Below are positions 43,723-52,941 of a stretch of DNA of 64,000 bases, piece after piece. Under the pieces are notes generated by a model that saw only the letters and a list, made by a program, of their open reading frames with translations, was not told the DNA's origin and ran no database searches. This DNA comes from Chloroflexi bacterium HGW-Chloroflexi-10. GTDB taxonomy: Bacteria; Chloroflexota; Anaerolineae; Anaerolineales; Anaerolineaceae. Numbering within the stretch: the first letter of the stretch is position 1; every line of letters starts with the position of its first letter. Location: contig PHBZ01000004.1 in assembly GCA_002840755.1 (NCBI GenBank), positions 124,001 to 188,000 of the forward strand, read 5' to 3'. The position numbers were made by a program, and so were the translations under genes.

Positions 43723-44742
43723 ATGGAGAAGATCCAAGAGTTACTAAAAAAACCACAGAATGTCGGAATTTTAGGCCTTGTTGTAGGTTTGATCATTGGC
43801 TGGTTTGTCATAGGTTGGGGTATATGGCCGGTAGAATTTACAAATGCCGATCCAACGTATTTGACTGATGCATACAAATCTGAATATTTTTGTATGGCAG
43901 CACAGTCTTTCTTAAAAACTGGAGATGCAGTGCAGGCCAAAACAAGAATTGAAAGTTTGCGGGAGTATGGGCAAGACAAATTGAATGTATTATTGCCACC
44001 CGAATGCGGATTAACCATTGGAGAGATAGAACAATTAAAATCTGCCTTGGGCGCTGCTCAAACAGAAGCGCCAATTCCTGGTGAAGTAGATGTTCCTGAA
44101 GAAGAAGCTTCTTCTCCGATTGGTGGAAACCTGGTATTGGTAGCATTATCCCTTTGTGGTGCAACTTTATTATTTGGTGGAGTTCTTTTCTATATTTTCT
44201 TTGTTCGTAACCGAAAGAAAATCGGAACTTCAGATCGTGTTTCTCCTGCACAACAAGCTAATATGGCAAACCAAGATGCTGTTCCAACCGATTACTCTGT
44301 TGAGGGACATGACCCACCGATAGCACAGTTTATGAGCACTTATGTTGCCGGTGATGATTTGTATGATGACTCATTCAGCATTGACTCCCCGTCCGGAGAA
44401 TTCCTGGGTGAGTGTGGCGTTGGAATTTCCGAGACAATTGGTGTGGGCGAGCCCAAAAAAGTAACTGCGTTCGAAGTATGGTTGTTTGATAAAAATGATA
44501 TTCAAACTGTGACAAAAGTGTTAATGAGCACACATGCATTTGAAGATTTGGCTATTGCACAACGTCTTGCCTCCAAAGGTGAACCGATCCTGTTACAACC
44601 GGGCAGCCAGGTCGTTCTAGAAACTGCTACGTTGCAATTGGAAGCGCGTGTTGTGGACATGAACTATGGCCAAGGTGCCTTACCGGAAGGTAGTTTCTTT
44701 GATCGCTTGACTCTGGAATTGGCTATCTGGCCAAAATCCTAA
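43723..44742 (+). CDS. Two-helix membrane protein of unknown function
   Basis: The 339-residue product has a first transmembrane helix (about 16-35), an extracytoplasmic or luminal region of about 85 residues with one CxxxAQ and an ECG motif (two Cys near 57 and 92), a second transmembrane helix (about 143-166), and a cytoplasmic C-terminal domain of about 170 residues rich in beta-strand patterns. The C-terminal part contains FEVWLFDKNDIQTVTKVLMS. I do not recognise the family. Context (topA upstream, greA convergent) gives no clue. A well-placed promoter, AGGAG before the ATG and a strong terminator after it support a real, independently expressed gene. Confidence 0.78.
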   Translation: MEKIQELLKKPQNVGILGLVVGLIIGWFVIGWGIWPVEFTNADPTYLTDAYKSEYFCMAAQSFLKTGDAVQAKTRIESLREYGQDKLNVLLPPECGLTIGEIEQLKSALGAAQTEAPIPGEVDVPEEEASSPIGGNLVLVALSLCGATLLFGGVLFYIFFVRNRKKIGTSDRVSPAQQANMANQDAVPTDYSVEGHDPPIAQFMSTYVAGDDLYDDSFSIDSPSGEFLGECGVGISETIGVGEPKKVTAFEVWLFDKNDIQTVTKVLMSTHAFEDLAIAQRLASKGEPILLQPGSQVVLETATLQLEARVVDMNYGQGALPEGSFFDRLTLELAIWPKS

Positions 44743-44760
44743 ATCTACAATTAGAATTAA

Positions 44761-44797
44761 AAAAAGCCGGGATTTTCAATAAATCCCGGCTTTTTTT
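44761..44797. terminator. Bidirectional terminator between the membrane protein and greA
   Basis: A perfect 15-bp stem (44761-44775 with 44781-44795) with 5-nt loop. It ends in seven Ts on the plus strand and five Ts on the minus strand, 10-18 bp from the two convergent stop codons. Confidence 0.92.
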
Positions 44798-44806
44798 CTT
44801 TTTTTA

Positions 44807-45274
44807 TTATTCTATCTTTTTGATTACCAATTTCACACTCCCACCCGGAGTTTCGATACGAATTTCATCACCAACTTTATGACTAAGCAATGCTTTTCCA
44901 ATCGGTGATTCGTAAGAAATGCGACCATTGACCGGATCGGCTTCTTTGGGTCCAACAACAAAGTAGGTTTCTTCAGGAAAGGTTGATTCTTGAACCGTTA
45001 CTGTGGAACCAATATCAACAGAACCGGTTCTTCTACCCTTATCTTCGATAATGACAACATTGCTAAGCAATTGTTCCAACTCCATAATGCGGCCTTCTAA
45101 AAATCCCTGCTCTTCTTTTGCCTGGATATAATCTGCATTTTCAGAAAGATCTCCCATTTGAATGGCTTCACGCAATCGACGTGATAAATCGTCACGGGCA
45201 GCGCCTTTCAATTGAGTTAATTCATTTCGTAATTTTTCAAGACCTTCAGCGGTCAGATATGATGTTTCGGACAT
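44807..45274 (-). CDS. greA: Transcription elongation factor GreA
   Basis: GreA rescues backtracked RNA polymerase by stimulating transcript cleavage. The 155-residue product has the N-terminal coiled coil (YLTAEGLEKLRNELTQLKG, tip acidic residues in LSENADYIQAKEEQ) and the C-terminal FKBP-like domain ending with ISYESPIGKALLSHKVGDE. I prefer the ATG at 45274, with GAGG 9 nt upstream, over the in-frame ATG at 45283, which directly abuts that GAGG. It follows the dGTPase gene by about 50 bp on the same strand. Confidence 0.97.
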   Translation of the reverse strand: MSETSYLTAEGLEKLRNELTQLKGAARDDLSRRLREAIQMGDLSENADYIQAKEEQGFLEGRIMELEQLLSNVVIIEDKGRRTGSVDIGSTVTVQESTFPEETYFVVGPKEADPVNGRISYESPIGKALLSHKVGDEIRIETPGGSVKLVIKKIE

Positions 45275-45324
45275 TGATTCCATCCTCTATTTTATAATTG
45301 CATTCGGTTAAGATTTGTATTGTA

Positions 45325-46479
45325 TCATGGTAACATGGTGGGATCAAACAACTTTTGATACTCTTCAATTGCAAAACGATCTGTCATTCCGGCTATATAA
45401 TCGCAAATCGTGCGTTCTTTGCTTTTTGTTTCTAGTCGTTGTTGAACATGTTCCGGTAGGATAAGAGGGTCATGCATGTAGATTTGGTACATTTCCGACA
45501 GGATGCGATCAGCTTTTACCGACATTCTTTGAACGCGATAATGCCTGTACAGATTTTTATACAAAAAATCTTTTAATGCACGGTTTTGGTTGATAATGTT
45601 TTCGCTGAATACAACTACATTAAATGATAAACGCTGTAAGTCATCTACGGATCGAATAGAATTTTCACGGATTAATTGTTCTGTTCTTTGCAATACATCA
45701 TTGATTTCTAATCCAATCAGGTTGCGGATCATAGAATGCCGGGTTAGATCATTTAGTACTCCCCCATGCCAACCGACATTCTCACATAAAATTTCCCATA
45801 AATCAATCCCATTCAGCATTTCCGGTACAATCATTTTTGAGCGTAATCCATCATCCAGGTCGTGGGCAGTGTAAGCCAGTTCATCAGCAACATTGGCAAT
45901 TTGAGCTTCCATATGACCACGTAATTCGGGATTGAAATCTTTGGCATCAGATACGTCATATTCTGATTCGTGTTTTACGATACCTTCCAATACTTCCCAA
46001 GAGAGGTTTAACCCTGGAAAATTTGGATAACGGTTCTCTAGTTTGGTAACAACGCGAAAAGATTGTTTGTTGTGATCAAATCCGCCTGCATCCATTAAAA
46101 GCCGATTGAGTGTAGTCTCGCCAGAGTGACCAAATGGTGGATGACCCAGGTCGTGTGCCAGGCAAATTGCTTCTACCAAATCCTCATTGGCACCTAGAGC
46201 ACGGGCAATTGTTCGGCCAATTTGGGCAACTTCCAGTGTATGGGTCAGACGTGTACGGTAGTGGTCACCTTCGTAGTTTATAAAAACTTGGGTTTTGTAT
46301 TCCAAACGTCGAAAGGCGGATGTATGGATAATGCGATCACGATCCCTTTGGAAGCGGGTACGAAAACCGGGCTCGTGATCCGGAAACAATCGACCCTTAG
46401 AGTTTTTACTGTGAATACCATAGGGGGCTAAGATTTTGTCTTCAAAATCTTCTAATTGGTTAAGGTCATATAGTGCCAT
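45325..46479 (-). CDS. Deoxyguanosinetriphosphate triphosphohydrolase-like protein (HD domain)
   Basis: The 384-residue product is an HD-superfamily dNTPase that hydrolyses dGTP or other dNTPs to nucleoside and triphosphate. The HD residues are seen in RLTHTLEVAQIGR and CLAHDLGHPPFGHSGE, and the N-terminal FRTRFQRDRDRIIHTSAFRRL is typical of the dGTPase family. I start at 46479, where AGGAG lies upstream; an in-frame ATG at 46545 would overlap the preceding kinase gene. It starts 4 bp after the isopentenyl phosphate kinase stop, so cotranscription is likely though no functional link is evident. Confidence 0.92.
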   Translation of the reverse strand: MALYDLNQLEDFEDKILAPYGIHSKNSKGRLFPDHEPGFRTRFQRDRDRIIHTSAFRRLEYKTQVFINYEGDHYRTRLTHTLEVAQIGRTIARALGANEDLVEAICLAHDLGHPPFGHSGETTLNRLLMDAGGFDHNKQSFRVVTKLENRYPNFPGLNLSWEVLEGIVKHESEYDVSDAKDFNPELRGHMEAQIANVADELAYTAHDLDDGLRSKMIVPEMLNGIDLWEILCENVGWHGGVLNDLTRHSMIRNLIGLEINDVLQRTEQLIRENSIRSVDDLQRLSFNVVVFSENIINQNRALKDFLYKNLYRHYRVQRMSVKADRILSEMYQIYMHDPLILPEHVQQRLETKSKERTICDYIAGMTDRFAIEEYQKLFDPTMLP

Positions 46480-46483
46480 ATTT

Positions 46484-47281
46484 TCACTCCTGTTTAATCC
46501 AAGTACCAATCGGTAATTCATTGAAAACCTGAGTAAGGTTTCCAAATTTTTGACCTGAAAAAATACAAATTTTTAATTTGGGCTGTGTTTCCAACAGATC
46601 AAGCATTGTTTTTACTTTTTCAATCATACCACCGGTCACATCAACACTGGCTGATTGTCCAATTTTATTTTTTATACCAGGATAATTTTGCGGAGTAATT
46701 AATGGTATTTGTTTTTGATTATTTGGAAAATCTTCCCAGATAGATTCTTCAATACCCGCTAAAAGAATTTTTGTAGGATTTATTTTTTCTGCGAGTAAAA
46801 TAAAAATATCTTCAGTTGAGTATATTGTCCCGTTTAATTTTTGGTCAAAAATCACATCACCAAATACAACTGGGACAAAATTTGCTTGCAATGCGCATTG
46901 GAGTGCATCTGTATAGCATTGATTGGATTTTTCTGTGTTACCGACGCAGGTTGCTGAAGGTGGAAAAGCCATTGCAAGGATGCCTGCATCGTTCAACTCG
47001 TTCATCATAATTTGGTTTAAACTACGGGCAGCCCACCAAACCTTTAAAAATCCCTCCCAATCATCACGGTTATACACACCATTTCTGGTTTTGAATTTTT
47101 TTGCCACAGCATGACCAAAAGAACCAGAACCATGTCCAAGAATGAAGCGGGTGTCGGGATGTTCGTTGACGAGTTGTTTAAACTCCTGGCATAATTCACG
47201 GATGATGGATAAACGCGGTGTCATGGGTTGATCTTTGTCGGTAATTAGTGATCCACCCAATTTGATGAAAATCGTCTCCAT
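46484..47281 (-). CDS. Isopentenyl phosphate kinase
   Basis: IPK phosphorylates isopentenyl phosphate to isopentenyl diphosphate, the last step of the alternative mevalonate pathway known from archaea and shown in the Chloroflexi genus Roseiflexus. The 265-residue amino-acid-kinase-fold protein has KLGGSLITDK, GHGSGSFGH with His57 (the His that marks IPK) and the TGGMIEKVKTML motif. It overlaps the mevalonate kinase stop by 4 bp (ATGA), so the two kinases are made together. No phosphomevalonate decarboxylase or mevalonate-5-phosphate dehydratase is in the window. Confidence 0.88.
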   Translation of the reverse strand: METIFIKLGGSLITDKDQPMTPRLSIIRELCQEFKQLVNEHPDTRFILGHGSGSFGHAVAKKFKTRNGVYNRDDWEGFLKVWWAARSLNQIMMNELNDAGILAMAFPPSATCVGNTEKSNQCYTDALQCALQANFVPVVFGDVIFDQKLNGTIYSTEDIFILLAEKINPTKILLAGIEESIWEDFPNNQKQIPLITPQNYPGIKNKIGQSASVDVTGGMIEKVKTMLDLLETQPKLKICIFSGQKFGNLTQVFNELPIGTWIKQE

Positions 47282-48231
47282 CAGAAATTTCCTTCCAGAT
47301 GGGCAAGGTATGTTTGAGTTGCCCCCATACTTTTTAATTTTTTAGCAATTTGAGCTGCCTGCTCGGGGTGAACCAGTGCGATTATGTTCCCGCCCAAACC
47401 TCCTCCACATAGTTTTGCACCCAGAGCGCCGTTTTGTTTGGCAGTATTCACTAATAAATCGAGCTTTTCATGGGAAACGCCGATTTTTTGAAGAAGGTAA
47501 TGGTTTTCGTACATCAACATACCCAAATCTTCAATTTCGCCATTCTGGATAGCAGTAACAGAAAGATTTACTATCTCCCCAATTTTTTCAAGAAGGGGGT
47601 TGATGATTTCCGGAGATATAGTTTGCCTATTCCGAACCCCTGCGACGGCGTCTTTTGTCTTACCAGGGACACCACTATTCGCAATTAAAATGGTAATTGG
47701 ATTAATTGGAATAATAATTTTTAATGGTTGGTCCTTTTGAAAAAGGATAGGCTTCTGATATGCAATTACCGTATTGTCAATTCCGGATGGTGTACCATGG
47801 TATTCCATTTCAACCTGATATGCCAGTTTGGCAATTGTTTCAGGATTGGGATTTGCGCCAATAAAATTGCTTAACGCTCGAATTAAACCAACAGCTACTG
47901 CGGCGCTGGAACCCAATCCAGCCGATATTGGAATTGAAGAATTGATATGAATATCACAAGCAGGATATGTTGGAAGTTTGAAAAAAGTTTTTACCGCTCT
48001 TATTGCAATGCTGAAAGGATGTTTGCTGTCAAGTTGAGAGAAAGTTGCGCGTAGATTTATATCTGGAGCATGAAAAACAATATCATCGGGTAACTTACCA
48101 ATTTTTGGAAAGACTTTCACCGTCGTTATTAATTGGAGGACAGGAATGGCAATAGCAGGAAAGCCGTAGACTACTGCATGTTCACCGACAAGGATCGTTT
48201 TACCGGGTACTTTAACTATTAAAGCAGTCAT
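47281..48231 (-). CDS. mvk: Mevalonate kinase (GHMP family)
   Basis: Mevalonate kinase makes mevalonate-5-phosphate. The 316-residue GHMP kinase has the three family motifs: PGKTILVGEHAVVYG near the N-terminus, ISAGLGSSAAVAVG (ATP-binding loop) near 100, and KLCGGGLGGNIIALV near 285. The first motif has the mevalonate kinase form rather than that of galactokinase or homoserine kinase. It sits directly before IPK and 5 bp after a UbiA-type prenyltransferase, so the genes form an isoprenoid cluster. Bacteria outside Chloroflexi and some Gram-positives mostly use the MEP pathway instead. Confidence 0.9.
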   Translation of the reverse strand: MTALIVKVPGKTILVGEHAVVYGFPAIAIPVLQLITTVKVFPKIGKLPDDIVFHAPDINLRATFSQLDSKHPFSIAIRAVKTFFKLPTYPACDIHINSSIPISAGLGSSAAVAVGLIRALSNFIGANPNPETIAKLAYQVEMEYHGTPSGIDNTVIAYQKPILFQKDQPLKIIIPINPITILIANSGVPGKTKDAVAGVRNRQTISPEIINPLLEKIGEIVNLSVTAIQNGEIEDLGMLMYENHYLLQKIGVSHEKLDLLVNTAKQNGALGAKLCGGGLGGNIIALVHPEQAAQIAKKLKSMGATQTYLAHLEGNF

Positions 48232-48236
48232 TTTTC

Positions 48237-49112
48237 CTAGAATAAATAGAAAATAATAACAACAGAAATTGCAAATAGTCCGAATGTAATCTGGAGTGGG
48301 CGATCTAAAAGTACCAACTCATCTGGAGCACCGCCTTCATTTTTTACTTGGATTAAATATAAATAGCGAAAAATACCATAAACAGTCAGAGGTATGGTTA
48401 ACATCATTGTGTGATTAGACGGCAGGTTAGGAGCTGAAAAAGTATATAAACTATATGCGATAATAGTTGTGGCCGAAACAATGGTGATAAGTTGATCCAA
48501 TAATGGAATTGTGTACCCATCCAAGACTTTCCTTTGGGCATTTCCATTGACCTGGATTGTGGCTAATTCTCCTCGTCTTTTCCCAAAACCGATAAATAAG
48601 GCAAAGAGGGTCGTAACTACATAAAGCCAGGGTGAAAATCTCTCAACTACAATTATGGAAACTCCAGCACCTACTCTCAGAACAAAACCAGTCGCGATAA
48701 TCATCACATCAATCAAAGCAACATGCTTTAGTCTTAAAGAATAGGCAAGATTTATTACAAAGTATGTAACTAAAATTATTGAAAAGATTTTGGATAAATA
48801 TAAAGAAGCAATAATTGAACCAAGCGAAAAAAATGCTGCGAACCCCCAAGCAAGTGGAATTGGAATTAAACCGCTGGCGATGGGTCTAAAGCGTTTTTTT
48901 GGATGTTTCTTGTCAGCTTCAATATCCATGATGTCATTAATAAAATAGATACTTGAAGAAATAAAACAAAAAAGGATGAAACCAAAGACGACTCGAACGA
49001 GTGAATCTACGGTGAATAATTGCCGATCAAAAACCAATGGGATAAAAACGAAACTGTTTTTAATCCATTGACGAATTCGCATTTCTTTTAGTATGGCATT
49101 AAACATGTTCAT
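48237..49112 (-). CDS. UbiA-type prenyltransferase, decaprenyl-phosphate phosphoribosyltransferase-like
   Basis: The 291-residue integral membrane protein has about nine helices, the opening KEMRIRQWIKNSFVFIPLVF and the prenyl-phosphate/Mg-binding FINDIMDIEADKKHP (NDxxDxxxD). This form is that of the decaprenyl-phosphate phosphoribosyltransferases (DPPR synthase), which put phosphoribose from PRPP on a polyprenyl phosphate. I prefer the ATG at 49112: a TATGAT hexamer ends 6 nt before it, suggesting a leaderless mRNA. A TTG at 49130 is an alternative. It leads into the mevalonate kinase and IPK genes, whose products feed polyprenyl synthesis. Confidence 0.82.
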   Translation of the reverse strand: MNMFNAILKEMRIRQWIKNSFVFIPLVFDRQLFTVDSLVRVVFGFILFCFISSSIYFINDIMDIEADKKHPKKRFRPIASGLIPIPLAWGFAAFFSLGSIIASLYLSKIFSIILVTYFVINLAYSLRLKHVALIDVMIIATGFVLRVGAGVSIIVVERFSPWLYVVTTLFALFIGFGKRRGELATIQVNGNAQRKVLDGYTIPLLDQLITIVSATTIIAYSLYTFSAPNLPSNHTMMLTIPLTVYGIFRYLYLIQVKNEGGAPDELVLLDRPLQITFGLFAISVVIIFYLF

Positions 49113-49118
49113 AATCTT

Positions 49119-49124
49119 ATCATA
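49119..49124 (-). promoter_or_regulatory. -10 box 6 nt from the UbiA-like gene start (leaderless candidate)
   Basis: TATGAT on the minus strand, 6 nt before the ATG at 49112. It supports that start and a leaderless transcript for the isoprenoid group. No strong -35 box. Confidence 0.4.
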
Positions 49125-49227
49125 AATCAAGCTAACCCCAACTGTTTTTGGGTGGTCATATTATCGAATTTTGTGATATCAAACCATAGCACAGAGCCCA
49201 AAAATAATTCAGATAGAAGAATTGGGG

Positions 49228-49233
49228 TAAAAT
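49228..49233 (+). promoter_or_regulatory. -10 box 6 nt from the tlyA start (leaderless candidate)
   Basis: TAAAAT ends 6 nt before the tlyA ATG at 49240. It faces the UbiA-like promoter in a divergent pair. No ribosome binding site precedes the ATG. Confidence 0.45.
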
Positions 49234-49239
49234 CCATTT

Positions 49240-50046
49240 ATGAGTAAAATTCGTCTGGATCATTACCTATTTGATCATAAAATTGCCGATTCACGCAGCC
49301 TAGCACAACGTCTGATTATGGCCGGAGAAGTTACAGTTAATGGGCAAGTTTTGTTAAAACCTTCACAAAAAATTGATGATACTTCTAAAGTCGAATTAAA
49401 AAAAGGTCCAAAATTTGTCTCCAGAGGTGGAGAGAAATTAGAACCAGCCTTGGTTGAATTTGGTTTTACTGATTTAGGAGAAACAATTTGTGTAGATGTT
49501 GGTTCTTCAACTGGCGGTTTTACCGATTGTCTTCTGCAATATGGAGCAAAACGGGTTTACGCTTTGGATGTGGGGTATGGTATTCTGCATTGGAAATTAC
49601 GTACCCATCCCAGTGTTATTGTCATGGAACGCACTAATGCCAGATTTGTGGAACATTTTCCTGATCCCATTCGTCTTGTAACAATAGATGCATCTTTTAT
49701 ATCACTCAAGGTTTTATTACCTGTAATATCTGATTGGCTGGAGCCAGAAGGTAATGTAATTGCTTTGATAAAACCGCAATTTGAAGCCGGTAGAAAAGAA
49801 GCTGCAAAAGGCTCTGGAGTAATACGTGATCAGGAAATTCATAAACGAATTCTTTTGGAGACTTTGGTATTTGCCGAAGAAAAGAATTTTTTGGTTAGGG
49901 GATTGATAAAGTCCCCATTAAAAGGGCCAAAAGGAAACATAGAATTTTTAACAGTTTTACAAAGTAGACAAGCTCCTCTATTAGATCGTATCACAGCTCA
50001 AGACTGGGTTGATCGTGTTTTCCCGGAAGGTGAAGCTGAAATCTGA
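49240..50046 (+). CDS. tlyA: TlyA family rRNA (cytidine-2'-O)-methyltransferase
   Basis: TlyA methylates cytidines in 16S and/or 23S rRNA; its loss gives capreomycin resistance in mycobacteria. The 268-residue product has an N-terminal S4 RNA-binding domain (about 3-62) and an FtsJ-like methyltransferase with the SAM-binding VDVGSSTGGFTDCLL, DVGYGILHWKLR and TIDASFISLK motifs. The start ATG has no ribosome binding site but follows a -10 box by 6 nt, pointing to a leaderless mRNA. lepA follows 43 bp later. Earlier names call the family hemolysin A. Confidence 0.93.
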   Translation: MSKIRLDHYLFDHKIADSRSLAQRLIMAGEVTVNGQVLLKPSQKIDDTSKVELKKGPKFVSRGGEKLEPALVEFGFTDLGETICVDVGSSTGGFTDCLLQYGAKRVYALDVGYGILHWKLRTHPSVIVMERTNARFVEHFPDPIRLVTIDASFISLKVLLPVISDWLEPEGNVIALIKPQFEAGRKEAAKGSGVIRDQEIHKRILLETLVFAEEKNFLVRGLIKSPLKGPKGNIEFLTVLQSRQAPLLDRITAQDWVDRVFPEGEAEI

Positions 50047-50052
50047 TTTTTA

Positions 50053-50079
50053 TTGAGATCGGTTATTTTGCGGTATACT
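50053..50079 (+). promoter_or_regulatory. Candidate promoter of lepA
   Basis: TTGAGA (50053-50058) and TATACT (50074-50079) with a short 15-bp spacer; the -10 box ends 10 nt before the lepA ATG, which would give a leader of only a few nucleotides. No ribosome binding site is seen. Confidence 0.4.
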
Positions 50080-50089
50080 TCAAAATTAT

Positions 50090-51892
50090 ATGAACACAGA
50101 TAAAATCCGAAATTTTTGTATTATTGCACACATTGATCACGGTAAATCCACATTGGCTGATCGAATGATTCAATTAACCAATACTGTTTCCGATCGGGAT
50201 ATGAAAGAACAGATGTTGGACAGTATGGATCTTGAACGTGAAAAAGGTGTGACAATTAAGGCTTCTGCCGTTCGCATGAACTATTCAGGAAATGATGGAA
50301 ATATTTATGAGCTGAATTTGATTGATACTCCAGGTCATGTGGACTTTAATTATGAAGTAAGCCGTGCTTTGCTAGCGTGTGAAGGTGCCATACTCGTAGT
50401 AGATGCTTCACAGGGAATAGAAGCACAAACATTGGCTAATCTATACCTTGCCTTAGAATCAGACCTGGTGATTATTCCGGTGATCAATAAAATTGATCTT
50501 CCTTCAGCGCAACCTGAGGTTGTAGCTAAAGAGATTTCCAATCTTTTGGGTGTCAAAGAAGATGAGATTTTGATGATTTCTGCTAAGTCCGGCATAAATG
50601 TCGATAAAGTTATAGAAAGGGTAGTAGAACTTATTCCAGCACCAAAAGGGCTGGCTAATGTTCCTATGCGTGCATTAATCTTTGATTCACATTACGATTC
50701 TTATAAAGGTGTTGTTGCCTATGTAAGAATAATGGAGGGTGGGTTAAATGCACTGGACAATATCCGGATTATGGCAAGTGGGATCGATTTACGCCCGGTT
50801 GAATTGGGTGTTTTCGCCCCTGAAATGCGAGCTGTTCAAAGTCTGGATGTTGGAGAAGTAGGATATATTGCCACTGGCTTAAAGACGGTATCTGAATGCC
50901 GTGTAGGTGACACAATTACAAACAGCAAGCTCCCAGCCTCTGAACCACTTCCAGGTTATCACCACCCTAAATCCATGGTCTTTGCTGGTATATACCCGGT
51001 TGATGGAGAAAATTATACTGATTTAAGAGATGCGTTGGAAAAACTGCAACTAAATGACGCGGCTTTAGAATTTATTCCGGAAACTTCTCAGGCTTTAAAT
51101 TTTGGTTTTCGTTGCGGCTTTTTGGGACTTTTTCATATGGAAATTATCCAAGAACGGATTGAACGTGAATACGATCTGGATATTGTTGTTACAGCTCCAT
51201 CAGTGGAATATGAAGTTATTAATAAGGCCAATATAAAAGTTTTAGTGGATTCTCCGGCACAATTGCCTGAAGAAGATGAGATTGTGGAAATTCGCGAACC
51301 CTGGATGGTATTACAGATAATTTCTCCGACGGAGTATTATGGAACGATCATGGAGTTGGCAAGGAAACGCCGGGGAATTTACAAAGACCAGGAGTACCCA
51401 GCTACGAATCGCGTTCAACTCAACTTTGAAATACCATTAGCAGAATTGATTGTAAATTTCTTTGATGAATTAAAGTCCAGGACACGGGGCTATGCTTCCA
51501 TGGATTATTCCTTTGCAGGATATCGCCCGGAAAAATTGGTTAAGTTGGAAGTTCTGGTGGGTGGAGAACCTGTAGATGCGTTGGCGGCAATTGTTCATAA
51601 GGATTCAGCTTACCACAAGGGTCAGGCTTTGGTTACTAAATTGAAGGAGTTAATCCCGCGTCAGTTATTTGATGTGGCTATTCAAGCGTCTGCATCCGGA
51701 AGGATAATTTCCAGGGCGAATGTAAAAGCAGTTCGTAAAGACGTACTGGCAAAATGCTACGGTGGCGATATTTCCCGCAAGAAAAAGCTTTTGGAAAAAC
51801 AAAAACGTGGTAAACGCCGGATGAAAATGGTTGGCAATGTGGAAATTCCACAGGAAGCCTTTATGGCTGTGTTACGGTTGGAGGGGGATTGA
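50090..51892 (+). CDS. lepA: Elongation factor 4 (LepA)
   Basis: LepA is a translational GTPase that acts on stalled or initiating ribosomes. The 600-residue product has G1 [26 protein letters not shown] (G3) and NKIDLP (G4), then the EF-G-like domains II, III and V and the LepA-specific C-terminal domain ending in [20 protein letters not shown] (20 residues or fewer shown: [16 protein letters not shown]). Length and order are normal. The stop overlaps the start of the flippase-family gene (TTGA), so they are coupled. Confidence 0.98.
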   Translation: MNTDKIRNFCIIAHIDHGKSTLADRMIQLTNTVSDRDMKEQMLDSMDLEREKGVTIKASAVRMNYSGNDGNIYELNLIDTPGHVDFNYEVSRALLACEGAILVVDASQGIEAQTLANLYLALESDLVIIPVINKIDLPSAQPEVVAKEISNLLGVKEDEILMISAKSGINVDKVIERVVELIPAPKGLANVPMRALIFDSHYDSYKGVVAYVRIMEGGLNALDNIRIMASGIDLRPVELGVFAPEMRAVQSLDVGEVGYIATGLKTVSECRVGDTITNSKLPASEPLPGYHHPKSMVFAGIYPVDGENYTDLRDALEKLQLNDAALEFIPETSQALNFGFRCGFLGLFHMEIIQERIEREYDLDIVVTAPSVEYEVINKANIKVLVDSPAQLPEEDEIVEIREPWMVLQIISPTEYYGTIMELARKRRGIYKDQEYPATNRVQLNFEIPLAELIVNFFDELKSRTRGYASMDYSFAGYRPEKLVKLEVLVGGEPVDALAAIVHKDSAYHKGQALVTKLKELIPRQLFDVAIQASASGRIISRANVKAVRKDVLAKCYGGDISRKKKLLEKQKRGKRRMKMVGNVEIPQEAFMAVLRLEGD

Positions 51893-52941
51893 GACTCGGC
51901 CAGAGTAACAATGGTAATCCTTTGAAAAATCTATGGCGAATAATCCCGGGGGTTTTAGTGAGTCTTGTGGCCATTGTGGCTTTATTTAACTTTGTCAGTT
52001 TTGGGTCAGCGTGGGCAGTAATCCGCACTGTGAAAATCTGGCAAATTATCTTTGTCGCTTTGTTCACCGTTTTTTTTCTGGCTGTTCGTGCTATAGGTTG
52101 GAAAGCGCTTTTAGGTGAAAAAGCAACATATAAAGAAACATTCCTTAAATTATCGGAAGGTTACTTTGTTAATAATATTTTTCCCCTACGGATGGGAGAA
52201 ATCAGCAGAGCAATTTTTATGGGTGTCACCATGCAGGTGAATCCTGCTCAGATTTTATCCAGTATTGTGGTAGAACGTGTATTTGACTTGATGATTATGG
52301 CGACTTTTTTAGTCATTCTGATACCTGTGGTTTTGGATTTACAGGCATATCAATCTATGGCTCTTATCATTTTAGCTGTAATGATTTTCGGATTGATTAC
52401 TTTATATTTTATCGCAAGAAATCAAGAGAAGGTAAAAAAAATATTAGGGAATCTGGGTCAACGGGTACCCATGCTTAACCGTTTTTTGCTGCCCATCTTT
52501 TATTCGTTATTGGATGGATTTCAAACTTTACGCAGCCCGATCCAATTTGTTATTGGTTTTTTTGGTGTTTTGGGTTCCTGGTTGGTTAGTATGGTTCAAT
52601 ATTCAGCTTTTTTGATTTTCATGGTCAAAGACGCCGGTTGGTGGTGGGGAGTTGCGGCGAATACGGCTCTGGCTATGGGAATTGCTTTACCTTCAGCGCC
52701 TGCCGGGCTGGGATTGTTTGAAGGATCCCTGGTTGCAGCGCTAAAAATATTCGGTATTGATGAATCGATTGGATTGGCTTACGCTCTGGTTTTGCATGTG
52801 GTTCAATTTATTGTTACGGGAGCGATTGGTTTGTACGCACTTTATCGGGATGGTAATTCAGTAAAGGGATTGTTTTCCCGCCTAACACAACAAAAACAAT
52901 TTGAAAAAAATCCTATCAACCCAGGAGTTGGGCATGAGTAA
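51889..52941 (+). CDS. Lysylphosphatidylglycerol synthase TM-region / YbhN-AglD-like membrane protein
   Basis: The 350-residue protein has about eight transmembrane helices and matches the UPF0104 family (YbhN, AglD, the membrane part of MprF), with [15 protein letters not shown] and [14 protein letters not shown] near the N-terminus and [18 protein letters not shown] in the second half. Members flip or move lipid-linked substrates across membranes, or are linked to glycosylation (archaeal AglD). The start is TTG overlapping the lepA stop; the stop overlaps the epimerase start by 8 bp. Given the glycosyltransferase neighbours, a glycolipid role is likely, but no activity can be read directly. 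Confidence 0.82.
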   Translation: MRLGQSNNGNPLKNLWRIIPGVLVSLVAIVALFNFVSFGSAWAVIRTVKIWQIIFVALFTVFFLAVRAIGWKALLGEKATYKETFLKLSEGYFVNNIFPLRMGEISRAIFMGVTMQVNPAQILSSIVVERVFDLMIMATFLVILIPVVLDLQAYQSMALIILAVMIFGLITLYFIARNQEKVKKILGNLGQRVPMLNRFLLPIFYSLLDGFQTLRSPIQFVIGFFGVLGSWLVSMVQYSAFLIFMVKDAGWWWGVAANTALAMGIALPSAPAGLGLFEGSLVAALKIFGIDESIGLAYALVLHVVQFIVTGAIGLYALYRDGNSVKGLFSRLTQQKQFEKNPINPGVGHE

